NCBI RefSeq assembly: GCF_015351475.1
Contig: NZ_JADKPR010000009.1
Span: forward strand, 112,106-176,105
DNA length: 64,000 bases
Direction of reading: 5' to 3'
From: Flavobacterium sp. HJJ
Lineage (GTDB): Bacteria > Bacteroidota > Bacteroidia > Flavobacteriales > Flavobacteriaceae
The notes under the pieces: model-generated
Seen by the model: the letters and a program-made list of their open reading frames with translations, nothing else
What the model was told of the DNA's origin: nothing
The model's database searches: none
In this document: positions 55,258-64,000 of the stretch, in pieces
Layout: each line of letters begins with the position of its first letter
Position numbering within the stretch: the stretch's first letter is position 1
Program-made: the position numbers and the translations under genes

Positions 55258-58200
55258 TTAAAATGAAATTTCAAGTCCTAGTAACACCGATTTTGGCTGC
55301 GGATAGTTTCCTCTATCAATACCTTTGTCATAATTAGTCCCTCCAATAATACTAGAATTTCCATTCCCTATTTCAGGATCCAATCCAGAGTAATCAGTTA
55401 TTGTTACAAGGTTTTGACCACTTGCATATACTCTAAGCTTAGAAAAATATTTACTGATGCTGCTTGGTAATGTATATCCGATGCTTATGTTTTTTAATCT
55501 TGCAAAAGAACCATCTTCAACAAAACGGCTGCTTACAGCTGTATTTTGTACTGCCCCGTTAAGTCTTGGTATTGTAGAATCCGGATTAGTTACGACTCCA
55601 TTTGCAACAATTGATCTGTCTAATACGGCTGTACCAGCGTTAAACAACTTTGCCATACCTTCTAAATCATAACGATTGGTATTGAAAATGTCATTTCCTT
55701 GAACTCCCGTTATGAAGAAATTAAAATCAAATTGTTTATAAGTAGCATTAAAATTCATCCCATAAGTAATATCCGGAAGAGGATTACCAATTTTAGTTCT
55801 GTCTGCTGATGTTATATTACCGTCACCATTTAAGTCTTTAAATCTTATATCACCTGGTTTAACTGTAGTCTGCCCTGGTGTGGCTGTAAAAACGGCGTCA
55901 ACTTCGGCCTGATTTTTATAGATGCCGTCTGCAACTAAACCATAAAAATAGAATAACGGATCACCAACAGTAGTTTGTGAAATGGCGTCACCTCCAGCTC
56001 TAAATGCAGTTCCTCCAGCTATTTTATCAATTCCTCCTAAATCTAACACTTCGTTTTTGCTAGTACCTAAATTAAAGTTAGCAGACCATCTAAAATCACC
56101 TTCATTATCATTATAACCTAGTACAACTTCAAACCCTTTGGTACTAACTGATCCAACATTTTTAGGCTGGCTTCCTGAAAAAGATCCAATTGAAGGTGCA
56201 ACTGGTAAGTTTAATAATAAATCATCGCTTCTATTATCATAGATTTCAAAACTACCTGTAATTTTATCATTTAAAAACCCAAAATCTAAACCTATGTTTT
56301 TCATTGTTTTAGATTCCCAATGCAAATCCGGACTTGCCAATGATCCAGCTGTAGTACCAACAGCTGCATTACCTGCTATAGGATAAATTAAATTCCCTAC
56401 CAAGGCAGCACTATATGCATAACGTCCAATTTCATCGTTACCAGTAGTACCATATGAGGCTCTTAATTTCAAAGTACTTACTTGAGTATTTTGAAGAAAA
56501 TTTTCTTTAGCTATATTCCAGCCCCCTGCAACAGAATAAAAATTGGCCCATCTGTAATTGCTGCCAAAACGAGACGAAGCGTCTCTTCTTCCAGAAACAG
56601 CAAAAAGGTATTTTTCATCATAATTATAATTCAACCTTCCTACATATCCAACTCTATAATCTTCAAATGAAGTACTGCTTAAAGCTGTTACTGTTGCACT
56701 ATTTAACTGATCAATTTCATCAGATATTGAGTAACGGCTCCCAGCGTTAACTTGTTCGCCTTTAGATTTATTATTTTCAACTAGTATTACTGCGTCAAAA
56801 TTGTGCTTTTCGGCTATTGTTTTTTTATAGCTTAAACTATTATTAAACATGATAGTCTGACCGCTTCCATAAACTCTTGTTGTAGCTGAATAAGCCGCAG
56901 AATGCGTTGAACCATTAGGAACACTATCATCATCATAAGAAGGAATAAAATTTCTATTATCAAGATCATAATAATCTAAAGAAACTTGTGATCTGAATTT
57001 CAAGTCCTTAATAATTTCAAACTCTGCAAAAATGTTCCCCGTTATACCTAATGTTTTATTGATTGTATAACCTAAACTTTGTACTCTTACAGGGTTTTCA
57101 GCATCCTGTCCGTCTGCTGCATTACTTGGTCCTTGAAAACCTCCCAAATTAGTCGAATTATATACCGGCAGATAAGGAGCAGCTTTTATAGCGTGCTCGA
57201 TTAAAGTACGTCCGCCAGATATACGCTCAGGATTTTGCTTTCCAAAAGAAAGCCCCATATTACTACCTACTGTTAATCTTAATTTTTCAATTTTCTGGGT
57301 GTTATTTGCTCTAAAGGTGTAACGCTCATAACCTGAATCAACAATAACACCATCTTGCTTTAAATATTCTGCAGAAAAACGGTTAGTAGAATGATCCGTA
57401 CCACTAGAATAACTTAAATTATAATCCTGCATAGCTCCAGTTGTAAAAATTTCATCCAAATAATTTACATTATTCTTCAAGAAATCTGCTGGCCTATTAA
57501 TAGTTACCCCCCAATCTTTAGCATATTGCTGATATTGCTCTGAATTAAGCAAGTCATATGTTTTTCCTACTTTCTGAAAACCAGTATAAGTATTAAAAGA
57601 TAATTGACCTACACCGCTTTTACCTTTTTTGGTAGTTACAATAACAACACCATTTGATCCGCGAGATCCATAAAGTGCCGCTGTAGAAGCATCTTTAAGA
57701 ACCGATACACTTTCAATGTCATTTGGGCTGATACTTGATAAATTCCCAACAATAACACCATCCACTACATACAATGGACTATTGTTATTTGGACTTCCTA
57801 AACCTCTAATACTTACCTCTGGAGTAGATCCTGGTGAACCATTATTAATTACCGTAACTCCAGCGGCTCTGCCCTGAAGTGCAGATTCAGCATTTGTTAT
57901 AGGCAAGGCAGCTATGTCTTTAGAGCTTACTGTTGAAATTGCACCTGTAACATTTCCTCTTTTTTGAACACCATATGCAACAACAACAACTTCTTTTAAA
58001 TCTTGGGAAGCATCCTGCATAGTGATATTTATCGAACTATTGCTTCCAACAGCAACAACCTGAGAAATCATACCTATATATGCAAATACTAATTTATTGT
58101 CTGATTCGACATTATTAATTACATATTTCCCGTCAAAATCTGTAATAGCACTGCTAGATTTTCCTTGCACACTTACACTTACACCACTTAGGGGTAAACC

Positions 58201-58305
58201 CGATTTGTCAGAAACAACACCATTTATTGTCTTGCTCTGAGAAAAGACAGCTTGTGCACAAAAAAACAGCAGTGCAATAATTGCGAATTTCATTTTTAAT
58301 TTCAT
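55258..58305 (-). CDS. SusC/RagA family TonB-dependent transporter (pair 2)
   Basis: A 1015-residue outer-membrane transporter. A signal peptide (about 1-22, ending V-F-S-Q) leads to a CarboxypepD_reg domain (25-100), the L-K-E-V-V-V-V-A-Y-G-V-Q-K-R segment, the plug with Y-G-S-R-G-S-N-G-V-V-I-V-T-T-K-K-G near 215, and the barrel ending L-G-L-E-I-S-F. It forms the SusC/SusD complex with the gene 15 bases downstream. It is preceded by a 750-base region and then the HTCS gene, a common regulator-target layout for glycan-uptake loci. Confidence 0.95.
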   Translation of the reverse strand: MKLKMKFAIIALLFFCAQAVFSQSKTINGVVSDKSGLPLSGVSVSVQGKSSSAITDFDGKYVINNVESDNKLVFAYIGMISQVVAVGSNSSINITMQDASQDLKEVVVVAYGVQKRGNVTGAISTVSSKDIAALPITNAESALQGRAAGVTVINNGSPGSTPEVSIRGLGSPNNNSPLYVVDGVIVGNLSSISPNDIESVSVLKDASTAALYGSRGSNGVVIVTTKKGKSGVGQLSFNTYTGFQKVGKTYDLLNSEQYQQYAKDWGVTINRPADFLKNNVNYLDEIFTTGAMQDYNLSYSSGTDHSTNRFSAEYLKQDGVIVDSGYERYTFRANNTQKIEKLRLTVGSNMGLSFGKQNPERISGGRTLIEHAIKAAPYLPVYNSTNLGGFQGPSNAADGQDAENPVRVQSLGYTINKTLGITGNIFAEFEIIKDLKFRSQVSLDYYDLDNRNFIPSYDDDSVPNGSTHSAAYSATTRVYGSGQTIMFNNSLSYKKTIAEKHNFDAVILVENNKSKGEQVNAGSRYSISDEIDQLNSATVTALSSTSFEDYRVGYVGRLNYNYDEKYLFAVSGRRDASSRFGSNYRWANFYSVAGGWNIAKENFLQNTQVSTLKLRASYGTTGNDEIGRYAYSAALVGNLIYPIAGNAAVGTTAGSLASPDLHWESKTMKNIGLDFGFLNDKITGSFEIYDNRSDDLLLNLPVAPSIGSFSGSQPKNVGSVSTKGFEVVLGYNDNEGDFRWSANFNLGTSKNEVLDLGGIDKIAGGTAFRAGGDAISQTTVGDPLFYFYGLVADGIYKNQAEVDAVFTATPGQTTVKPGDIRFKDLNGDGNITSADRTKIGNPLPDITYGMNFNATYKQFDFNFFITGVQGNDIFNTNRYDLEGMAKLFNAGTAVLDRSIVANGVVTNPDSTIPRLNGAVQNTAVSSRFVEDGSFARLKNISIGYTLPSSISKYFSKLRVYASGQNLVTITDYSGLDPEIGNGNSSIIGGTNYDKGIDRGNYPQPKSVLLGLEISF

Positions 58306-58562
58306 AGTTAGTTTGGTTAATTTTTTAAAATTGGTTTTTAATCTTTTAAAATTCTTTTGAATATTAAATTCACATTTAGAAGTAGGCGGTTCTCTTCATT
58401 TAAATTGATTTTAGTTTATAATAATTAAAGTGTTCATTAGTTTTTTTTATGTCTTGTTTATCAATTAAATAATTTTAGGATAAATTAAATGCATTCTTTT
58501 TTGCATAAAATTTCTTCATAACTTTAAAATAAATGATCAAACAATTTTTACAAAAACTTTAA

Positions 58563-58570
58563 CAAATTTA
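58563..58570 (-). promoter_or_regulatory. Putative -7 box of the SusC/D-2 operon
   Basis: The minus strand reads TAAATTTG, and a TTG (plus-strand CAA at 58595-58597) lies 24 bases upstream, close to the accepted 17-23 spacing. The -33 TTG is part of the palindrome. Confidence 0.45.
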
Positions 58571-58583
58571 TTCTGTTTGGACG

Positions 58584-58597
58584 TTGTATTTATACAA
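58584..58597. promoter_or_regulatory. Palindrome TTGTAT-TT-ATACAA upstream of SusC-2
   Basis: A perfect 6-2-6 inverted repeat overlaps the possible -33 element. It could be an operator. Confidence 0.4.
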
Positions 58598-59055
58598 CAA
58601 ATGAAGCATATTACCGCACGCATGTTGCAAAAAACACCAAAAATCCTACTATTTACCGAATGTTACGTTAATTCATTAAATAATTAAAAAATATATTATC
58701 AATAAAAAAATTTTACTTAATTTTTGATATAAAAAATTAATATGTTAAAATTTTAAACTTATCAAAATTGACAAAATTTAAGGTTTAGCTAGAATTTGGT
58801 CAATAAAATGTTTTCTTTAAAATATAAGAATGAATAAACAGGCAGAGGGTTTTGTAGTATTACACATTTTTGCTTGTTGATTAAAAGAATTAAGCTTTTT
58901 AAAATGCAGAATCTGTTTATTAAGATGGATAAATTGGGACAGAATGAAGTGGCCCAAAAGCAAAAAAAAACCAAAATATCTACCTCAATTTTAAAACTAA
59001 GGCAGCTATTTTAGTTTAATAAAGTATAGTTAATTATTAAATTACTTTTCAGTAA

Positions 59056-62000
59056 TTATACTTTCTTCTCTTCTGTTGGCAGATGACCAAACTTCAATTT
59101 AAAGCATTTAGTAAAATAGGAAGGAGTTGCAAAACCAACTTTATAGCTTATTTCATTAATATTATCATTCCCAAATTCTATAAACTGTTTAGCTTTCTCC
59201 AGCCTGACATTTCTTATAAACTCATTTACAGAAACTCCTGTAAGTGTTTTTATTTTTCGATACAATTGACTTCTGCTTAAGAAAACAATAGAAGCCAGCA
59301 GCTCAACGCTAAGTTCAGGTTCGCTAATGTTTTCATGAATATAATTTAATATCTTCTGCATAAAATCATTATCTATTGTTGTAGTTTTCTGCTGTGCTTT
59401 TTTAGTTATGCCGTCATAAAACTTATTAAAGATAATTTGTCTGCTATTTATTAATTGAGCAAGACTTGATTTTAGAATATCCATATTAAAGGGTTTACTC
59501 AGATACAAATCTGCACCCGAATCTATGCCTTCCAACCGGTCTTTTACTAATGCTTTTGCAGAGAGCATTAACAAAGGAATATGGGAGGTTTTAATATTTC
59601 CTTTTATCTTTTTACACATTTCAAGACCGTCCATAACAGGCATAATGACATCTGTCAAAATCAAATCGGGCAGCTTATGCACTGCTAAATCATATCCTTT
59701 TTGTCCATTTTCGGCAACGATTACTTTATATTCCTTTTTTAGTTCTGCTTTTAGATAACTCCTTAAATCTGCATTGTCTTCTACAATCAGTACAGTATGG
59801 GGCTTCTCTGGGTTTACCTCATTGGCAGGCAGCTCTGAATTGCTTTCCATTGCTGTCATATCCCTCAATATCTTCTTTTTCTCCAATGCCGGTTTATTGG
59901 AAACCTTAGCAAATTCATCTGGTTCAAAAAAATCTTTGCCCAAAGGAAATATAATTCGGAAAGTTGTACCGTCACCCAAAACACTGTCGACTTCTATTTT
60001 TCCTTTATTTAATTCAATAAATTCTTTTACAACTTCTAAGCCAATACCAGTACTTCCATAATAGGTTTTGTTTAAATTATTTACCTGATAAAAACGTTCA
60101 AATATTCGTTTGAGTTCTTTTTTATCTAATCCAGATCCTGTATCTTCAATAGTTATTTCATAGCTTTTAACTTCTTTCCCGAGATTTACCAAAGGAAAGT
60201 AAACAGGTTTATTGCTTTCTTTTATCCTTACATTAATGCTTCCATAATCTGGTGTAACCTTAAAAGCATTAGACAAAATATTAAATATTATTTTTTCAAA
60301 CATTTTAGGATCAACCCAATCGTTTAATTTTTTAAGGGGAGAAGAAAACGTTAGCTCTATTTTGCGAAAATTAGCTTCTTCATCAAAGTGACTCAAAATA
60401 TCTTTCACAAAACTGATTACTTCAATTTCCTGAACCTGAAGCTGTACCTGATTAAACTGTAATTTTCTAAAATCCATCAGCTCATTAATCAGTCTTGACA
60501 ATAAATCAGAACTTTTATGAATTACCTTCAGTTTGTTTAGAACCTCACCATTTAAATTGTATACATTATTTTTAAGCAAATCATCCAGCGGATTCATTAT
60601 CAAAGTCAGCGGTGTTCTGAATTCGTGAGAGATATTTGTAAAAAACTGCAGTTTTTTATTATTCAGTTTTTCAATCTGGATTCTCTTGTCTCTTTCAAAA
60701 CTGATTGCCTGTTTTGCCTTAAATTTATTCTGATAGTAAGTAATAACATAATAGGCTCCCAAAACTGCAATAATTAAATACACTAAATATGCCCAGTATG
60801 TTTTCCACCATGGAGCCAGAATTGTGATTTTTAATTCCAATGGCTTTTGACTCCAGGCCCCTCCCCGATTTGCAGATTTTACTTTAAAAACATAATCGCC
60901 CGGAGCAAGATTGGTATAAGTTGCTATATGTTTATTACCTACATAATTCCATTCTTTTTCAAATCCTTCCAGATAATAGGCATATTCATTTTTACCTGGG
61001 TACGAATAATTAATACCTACATATTCTATTGTAAAAACAGACTGGTTATGATTTAAAGTAATGTGTTTTGTTTCGGAAATAACTTTTTGTAATGGAGAAT
61101 CGGCTGCAGCAGGTATAACCGAAGTGTTAAACAGCTTGAAATCTTTAAAATACAACTGAGGCTGTTTGGCAGTTTTGGACATTTGATTTGGGTCAAAATA
61201 ATTGATCCCTTCATAACTTCCAAAATAAATTGTCCCCTTTTTATCTTTCAGTACCGAATTGTTATTAAAATCATTGGCCAGCAGTCCGTCTTCTGTCGTA
61301 AAATTATAAAACTTATTGTTTTTTACATCCAATTTTGTAATTCCTGCTCCGCCGCTAACCCAGATTGAACCGTAATTATCCTCAATAATTGAACAGACTG
61401 ATTTTTCCTTAAGAGATTCATTACCACTGTACCAAGCTATTTTTTTTGTCTTTTTATTATAATTAAAAAGACCTGAACCATCAGTTCCAATCCAAATTAA
61501 TTTGTTTTTGGATTCGTAAATGGACAATATTGTATGCGTCCGAATATTATTCAGCACTTTGGACATTTTATCCTTAATAGAAAATACAGAGAAAGTATTT
61601 CCGTTTTTGTTTACGCCATAAAGTCCCCTTATAGTTCCTACCCAAATAGTATCATCTGAATCAACAAATACTTTGCGAACAAGTGAAGAAGGCAGTAAAT
61701 AATCTCGAAATGGTTTAGAATTACATTGAAAAAAAGATTTTTTTGAAGAATCAAAATAACTCAGCCCTCTTTCAAAAGTTCCTATCCAGATATTGCCTTT
61801 TGAATCCTCTGCAAAACTCAAAACTCTGTCGGAACTAAGTCCTTTAGTATTATGTGTATTGTAATTAATAAAATTTTTGGTTCCTTTTTTTAAGAAAAAA
61901 ATCCCCTCATTCCAGACTGCTAGCCATAAATTCTGCTTACTGTCAAAAAAAACTTCCTGCACATTATTGTTTGTCAGTCCAGAAATATAAGAACTGTCAT

Positions 62001-63210
62001 GAGTATTGATATGTATAAATTTTTTAGTTTTTGGATCAAATACATCAACCCCTCCCCCTTCCATGCTTATCCATAACTTTCCAGAAAAATCCTCAGCAAT
62101 TGATGTAACAGAACTTGTCTGTAAAGAATTTGTATTATTCAATAAACTTTCGATTGAATTAAACTGTTCTGATAATTTATCAAAAATACAAACCCCTTTA
62201 TTATAATATCCCAGCCAGATTCTATTATCATTATCCTTTAACAAAGACCAGATGGAGTTTGATTTTAATCCATTTTTTTCAAACTTATTTGGCAAATATT
62301 TTTTTATTACTGCCCCCGAATTATTTATCAAAAAAAGACCGTCGTTTTCAGTAGCGCAAAGGATATTTTTTGCATCTATCGCAATAATCGAAAAAATTCT
62401 TTTATTTGTGATTGCGATTTTTTTCTGCTGGTAGCCTTTCGTAGTTTCTACAACCTTTATTAGTCCATTATTTGTAGTACCAATCCATAAATCATTGTTA
62501 GTTTCAAAAAACAATGACTCTAATGAGTCTGTAATTTTAGATTTAGAATTATCATTTTCAACTAATGTTACCTGCTGTATACTATTTGTTTTACTATCAA
62601 AATACTTCAATCCAAAATTTGTTGCAGCAAAGATTTTCCCTTGTTTGTTTTTTGCAAGACTCCGAATAAATAAATCAATATTGGAAGGAATGTTCGATTT
62701 AACTGTAATTGCCTGAAATGTCTTTTTATTTAATTTTAAAAGACCGTATTGTTCTGTCCCAACTAATAAATTATCCTCATTATCTTCAATTAAACTCCTA
62801 ACTGTCACTATATCGTCTTTGTGAATTTTAAGAGCTTTTTTTAAATCAATTGTCTCAAATCTATCTAAATTTCTATCGTATAAACATAAACCTTCTTCAG
62901 TTCCTACCCACAATTTATTTTGAGAATCAACATAGGCAGTGTAGATAAGATTACTATTTATAGATTTCGGAGTATTCCAATTGGATTCATAAACGACGTA
63001 ATTTATCCCATCATATTTATACAGTCCCGCACCATTTGTCCCTATCCAGATATACCCTTTCTTATCTTGTACAATAGTCCAGACTCCCCGTTTAGAAATA
63101 CCTTCTTTTATAGAACGAAATTGAAAATTTTCGAAGTCATTTTGTGAATAAGAAATCGTCACAAAAAACAAATAACATATAAAAAATATTTTTTTTTCTA
63201 TTTTAAGCAT
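59056..63210 (-). CDS. Hybrid two-component system regulator (HTCS)
   Basis: From the ATG at 63210 the product has 1384 residues with a signal peptide (L-K-I-E-K-K-I-F-F-I-C-Y); the frame extends to 63309 but that start lacks a signal. The periplasmic sensor has about 12 two-component propeller repeats (for example W-I-G-T-N-G-A-G-L-Y-K-Y-D) and a Y_Y_Y domain (about 690-760). One transmembrane helix follows. HisKA has His862, the ATPase domain has G-S-T-G-I-G-L, the receiver has Asp1187, and a C-terminal AraC-type HTH ends the chain. It should sense a glycan fragment and switch on a nearby uptake locus. The flanking GH43 and SusC/D-2 are likely targets. Confidence 0.95.
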   Translation of the reverse strand: MLKIEKKIFFICYLFFVTISYSQNDFENFQFRSIKEGISKRGVWTIVQDKKGYIWIGTNGAGLYKYDGINYVVYESNWNTPKSINSNLIYTAYVDSQNKLWVGTEEGLCLYDRNLDRFETIDLKKALKIHKDDIVTVRSLIEDNEDNLLVGTEQYGLLKLNKKTFQAITVKSNIPSNIDLFIRSLAKNKQGKIFAATNFGLKYFDSKTNSIQQVTLVENDNSKSKITDSLESLFFETNNDLWIGTTNNGLIKVVETTKGYQQKKIAITNKRIFSIIAIDAKNILCATENDGLFLINNSGAVIKKYLPNKFEKNGLKSNSIWSLLKDNDNRIWLGYYNKGVCIFDKLSEQFNSIESLLNNTNSLQTSSVTSIAEDFSGKLWISMEGGGVDVFDPKTKKFIHINTHDSSYISGLTNNNVQEVFFDSKQNLWLAVWNEGIFFLKKGTKNFINYNTHNTKGLSSDRVLSFAEDSKGNIWIGTFERGLSYFDSSKKSFFQCNSKPFRDYLLPSSLVRKVFVDSDDTIWVGTIRGLYGVNKNGNTFSVFSIKDKMSKVLNNIRTHTILSIYESKNKLIWIGTDGSGLFNYNKKTKKIAWYSGNESLKEKSVCSIIEDNYGSIWVSGGAGITKLDVKNNKFYNFTTEDGLLANDFNNNSVLKDKKGTIYFGSYEGINYFDPNQMSKTAKQPQLYFKDFKLFNTSVIPAAADSPLQKVISETKHITLNHNQSVFTIEYVGINYSYPGKNEYAYYLEGFEKEWNYVGNKHIATYTNLAPGDYVFKVKSANRGGAWSQKPLELKITILAPWWKTYWAYLVYLIIAVLGAYYVITYYQNKFKAKQAISFERDKRIQIEKLNNKKLQFFTNISHEFRTPLTLIMNPLDDLLKNNVYNLNGEVLNKLKVIHKSSDLLSRLINELMDFRKLQFNQVQLQVQEIEVISFVKDILSHFDEEANFRKIELTFSSPLKKLNDWVDPKMFEKIIFNILSNAFKVTPDYGSINVRIKESNKPVYFPLVNLGKEVKSYEITIEDTGSGLDKKELKRIFERFYQVNNLNKTYYGSTGIGLEVVKEFIELNKGKIEVDSVLGDGTTFRIIFPLGKDFFEPDEFAKVSNKPALEKKKILRDMTAMESNSELPANEVNPEKPHTVLIVEDNADLRSYLKAELKKEYKVIVAENGQKGYDLAVHKLPDLILTDVIMPVMDGLEMCKKIKGNIKTSHIPLLMLSAKALVKDRLEGIDSGADLYLSKPFNMDILKSSLAQLINSRQIIFNKFYDGITKKAQQKTTTIDNDFMQKILNYIHENISEPELSVELLASIVFLSRSQLYRKIKTLTGVSVNEFIRNVRLEKAKQFIEFGNDNINEISYKVGFATPSYFTKCFKLKFGHLPTEEKKV

Positions 63211-63564
63211 TTTGTAATTATTAAAAAGTAAGATTTTCTCTCTAAATATATAAAATAAAAACATTAATTCACAAAAATGAAAAAATACGAATATTTTTCT
63301 TTCAAACAATCAAATTCATTATTGCCTTTTTATTAAGCTTTTTTATTGGCAAAGAATATTTAAGAACGAAATCGATAGAAATTTTCAGCTCAAGCAAAAA
63401 GAGGCTAACCTTCTTTTATGTACTATTTCCTAATCGAAAAGCAACTCTTTTTTTTAATGTTCAAAATGATATTGAACTATCATTTATATCTGTTTTTTAA
63501 TTAAGTAAGCGGTAATTTAATCTTTTAGCCAATCTGAATTTTGACTGCAGCTCCAAAAACTTTT
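63211..63564. other. Intergenic region, 354 bases
   Basis: AT-rich, with no credible ORF, terminator or promoter match that I can support. Confidence 0.5.
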
Positions 63565-64000
63565 TTAACCTTCTCTATCATAAGGATCAATAGTCACAAT
63601 TGTCCCGTCATCATTATAATCAATTTTGGTAACTTTCATACTCCGCAGATGAGTAACACCCTTGGAAAGACTCGAATCATGGTAAAACAGATACCAGTCA
63701 TTCTCAATCCTGCATATTGAATGGTGCGTGGTCCAGCCCACAACCGGATTCAGGATGCGTCCCTGATACACAAACGGTCCGTATGGGCTGTCTCCTATTG
63801 CATAACAGATAAAATGCGTATCGCCTGTGGAATAGGAAAAATAATATTTCCCATTGTATTTATGAACCCATGAAGCTTCAAAGAAACGGCGGTCATTGTC
63901 TCCTGCCAGCAGGGACTGTCCGTTCTCGTCCAGAATCTGGATTTCTCTCGGCTCTTCGGCAAACTCAAGCATATCGTCTCTGAGTCTTGCAACAATAGGC
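63565..64000 (-). CDS. GH43 family glycosidase, C-terminal part, cut by the window edge
   Basis: The minus-strand frame is open to base 64000, so the Met at 63972 is internal and the N-terminus is missing. The 144 visible residues read P-I-V-A-R-L-R-D-D-M-L-E-F, then F-F-E-A-S-W-V-H-K (probable general-acid Glu), Y-Y-F-S-Y-S-T-G-D-T-H, then T-T-H-H-S-I and W-Y-L-F-Y-H-D-S-S-L. These are typical of GH43 five-bladed propellers (arabinofuranosidases or xylosidases). It probably belongs to an arabinan- or xylan-type locus continuing to the right. Confidence 0.9.
   Translation of the reverse strand, partial: PIVARLRDDMLEFAEEPREIQILDENGQSLLAGDNDRRFFEASWVHKYNGKYYFSYSTGDTHFICYAIGDSPYGPFVYQGRILNPVVGWTTHHSICRIENDWYLFYHDSSLSKGVTHLRSMKVTKIDYNDDGTIVTIDPYDREG

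Larger units (their letters stand above)
58306..59055. other. Long AT-rich leader region between SusC-2 and the HTCS
   Basis: No credible gene in 750 bases. On the minus strand it holds a TAAATTTG box (58563-58570) and a perfect palindrome (58584-58597), listed separately. If the box is used, the SusC mRNA has a leader of about 250 bases. The 61-codon frame at 58789-58974 is unconvincing. Confidence 0.55.

Noticed and set aside
58789..58974. A 61-codon minus-strand frame between SusC-2 and the HTCS
   Set aside because: AT-rich low-complexity sequence without a promoter, a start context or a domain.

Overview
The window looks like chromosomal DNA of a flavobacterium (Bacteroidetes, Flavobacterium-like). 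It is AT-rich, Shine-Dalgarno sequences are weak or absent, and many genes have a TAnnTTTG -7 box about 20-45 bases upstream of the start. It carries two SusC/SusD pairs, a one-protein hybrid two-component system (HTCS), and short palindromic intergenic repeats of the kind common in Flavobacterium. These assignments rest on reading motifs and on memory of protein families; no search was run.

Bases 1-22.8 kb are mostly housekeeping genes: a membrane hybrid histidine kinase cut by the left edge, a zinc metallopeptidase, an NAD(P)-binding protein, the YifB/ComM ATPase, a Gfo/Idh/MocA oxidoreductase, a PH-domain protein, a dipeptide epimerase with a PLP enzyme (probable murein-peptide metabolism), two ammonium transporters in tandem, an FMN reductase, DsbD with TilS, PabB (apparently TTG start), a small membrane protein and LpdA. 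Bases 22.8-26.2 kb look accessory: a WG-repeat protein with a G9 tract, flanked by palindromes and an unusual intergenic repeat block, then a DUF6398 protein and a DHFR-family reductase.

Bases 26.2-38.4 kb hold an amino-acid permease, a probable peptidoglycan-salvage operon (GHL10 hydrolase, AmpG-like MFS carrier, NagZ-like GH3), a peroxiredoxin-thioredoxin-DUF6952 operon, a DUF1826-like protein and a lipoprotein form of the YyaL/DUF255 family.

Bases 38.7-64 kb are a continuous minus-strand array for outer-membrane uptake. In transcription order: the C-terminal end of a GH43 enzyme (cut by the right edge), an HTCS regulator, SusC-SusD pair 2 closed by a good terminator, a small membrane-anchored protein, a vanadium-haloperoxidase/PAP2-type enzyme, two large FG-GAP/ASPIC-UnbV lipoproteins, then an outer-membrane barrel protein, a DoxX-type membrane protein and SusC-SusD pair 1. 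The block linking the haloperoxidase, the calcium-binding propeller lipoproteins and SusC/D without an obvious glycosidase is the best candidate here for an uncharacterised system. One lipoprotein shows seven DxDxDG repeats, an ASPIC domain, then seven more repeats, and its neighbour shows seven repeats plus an ASPIC domain.
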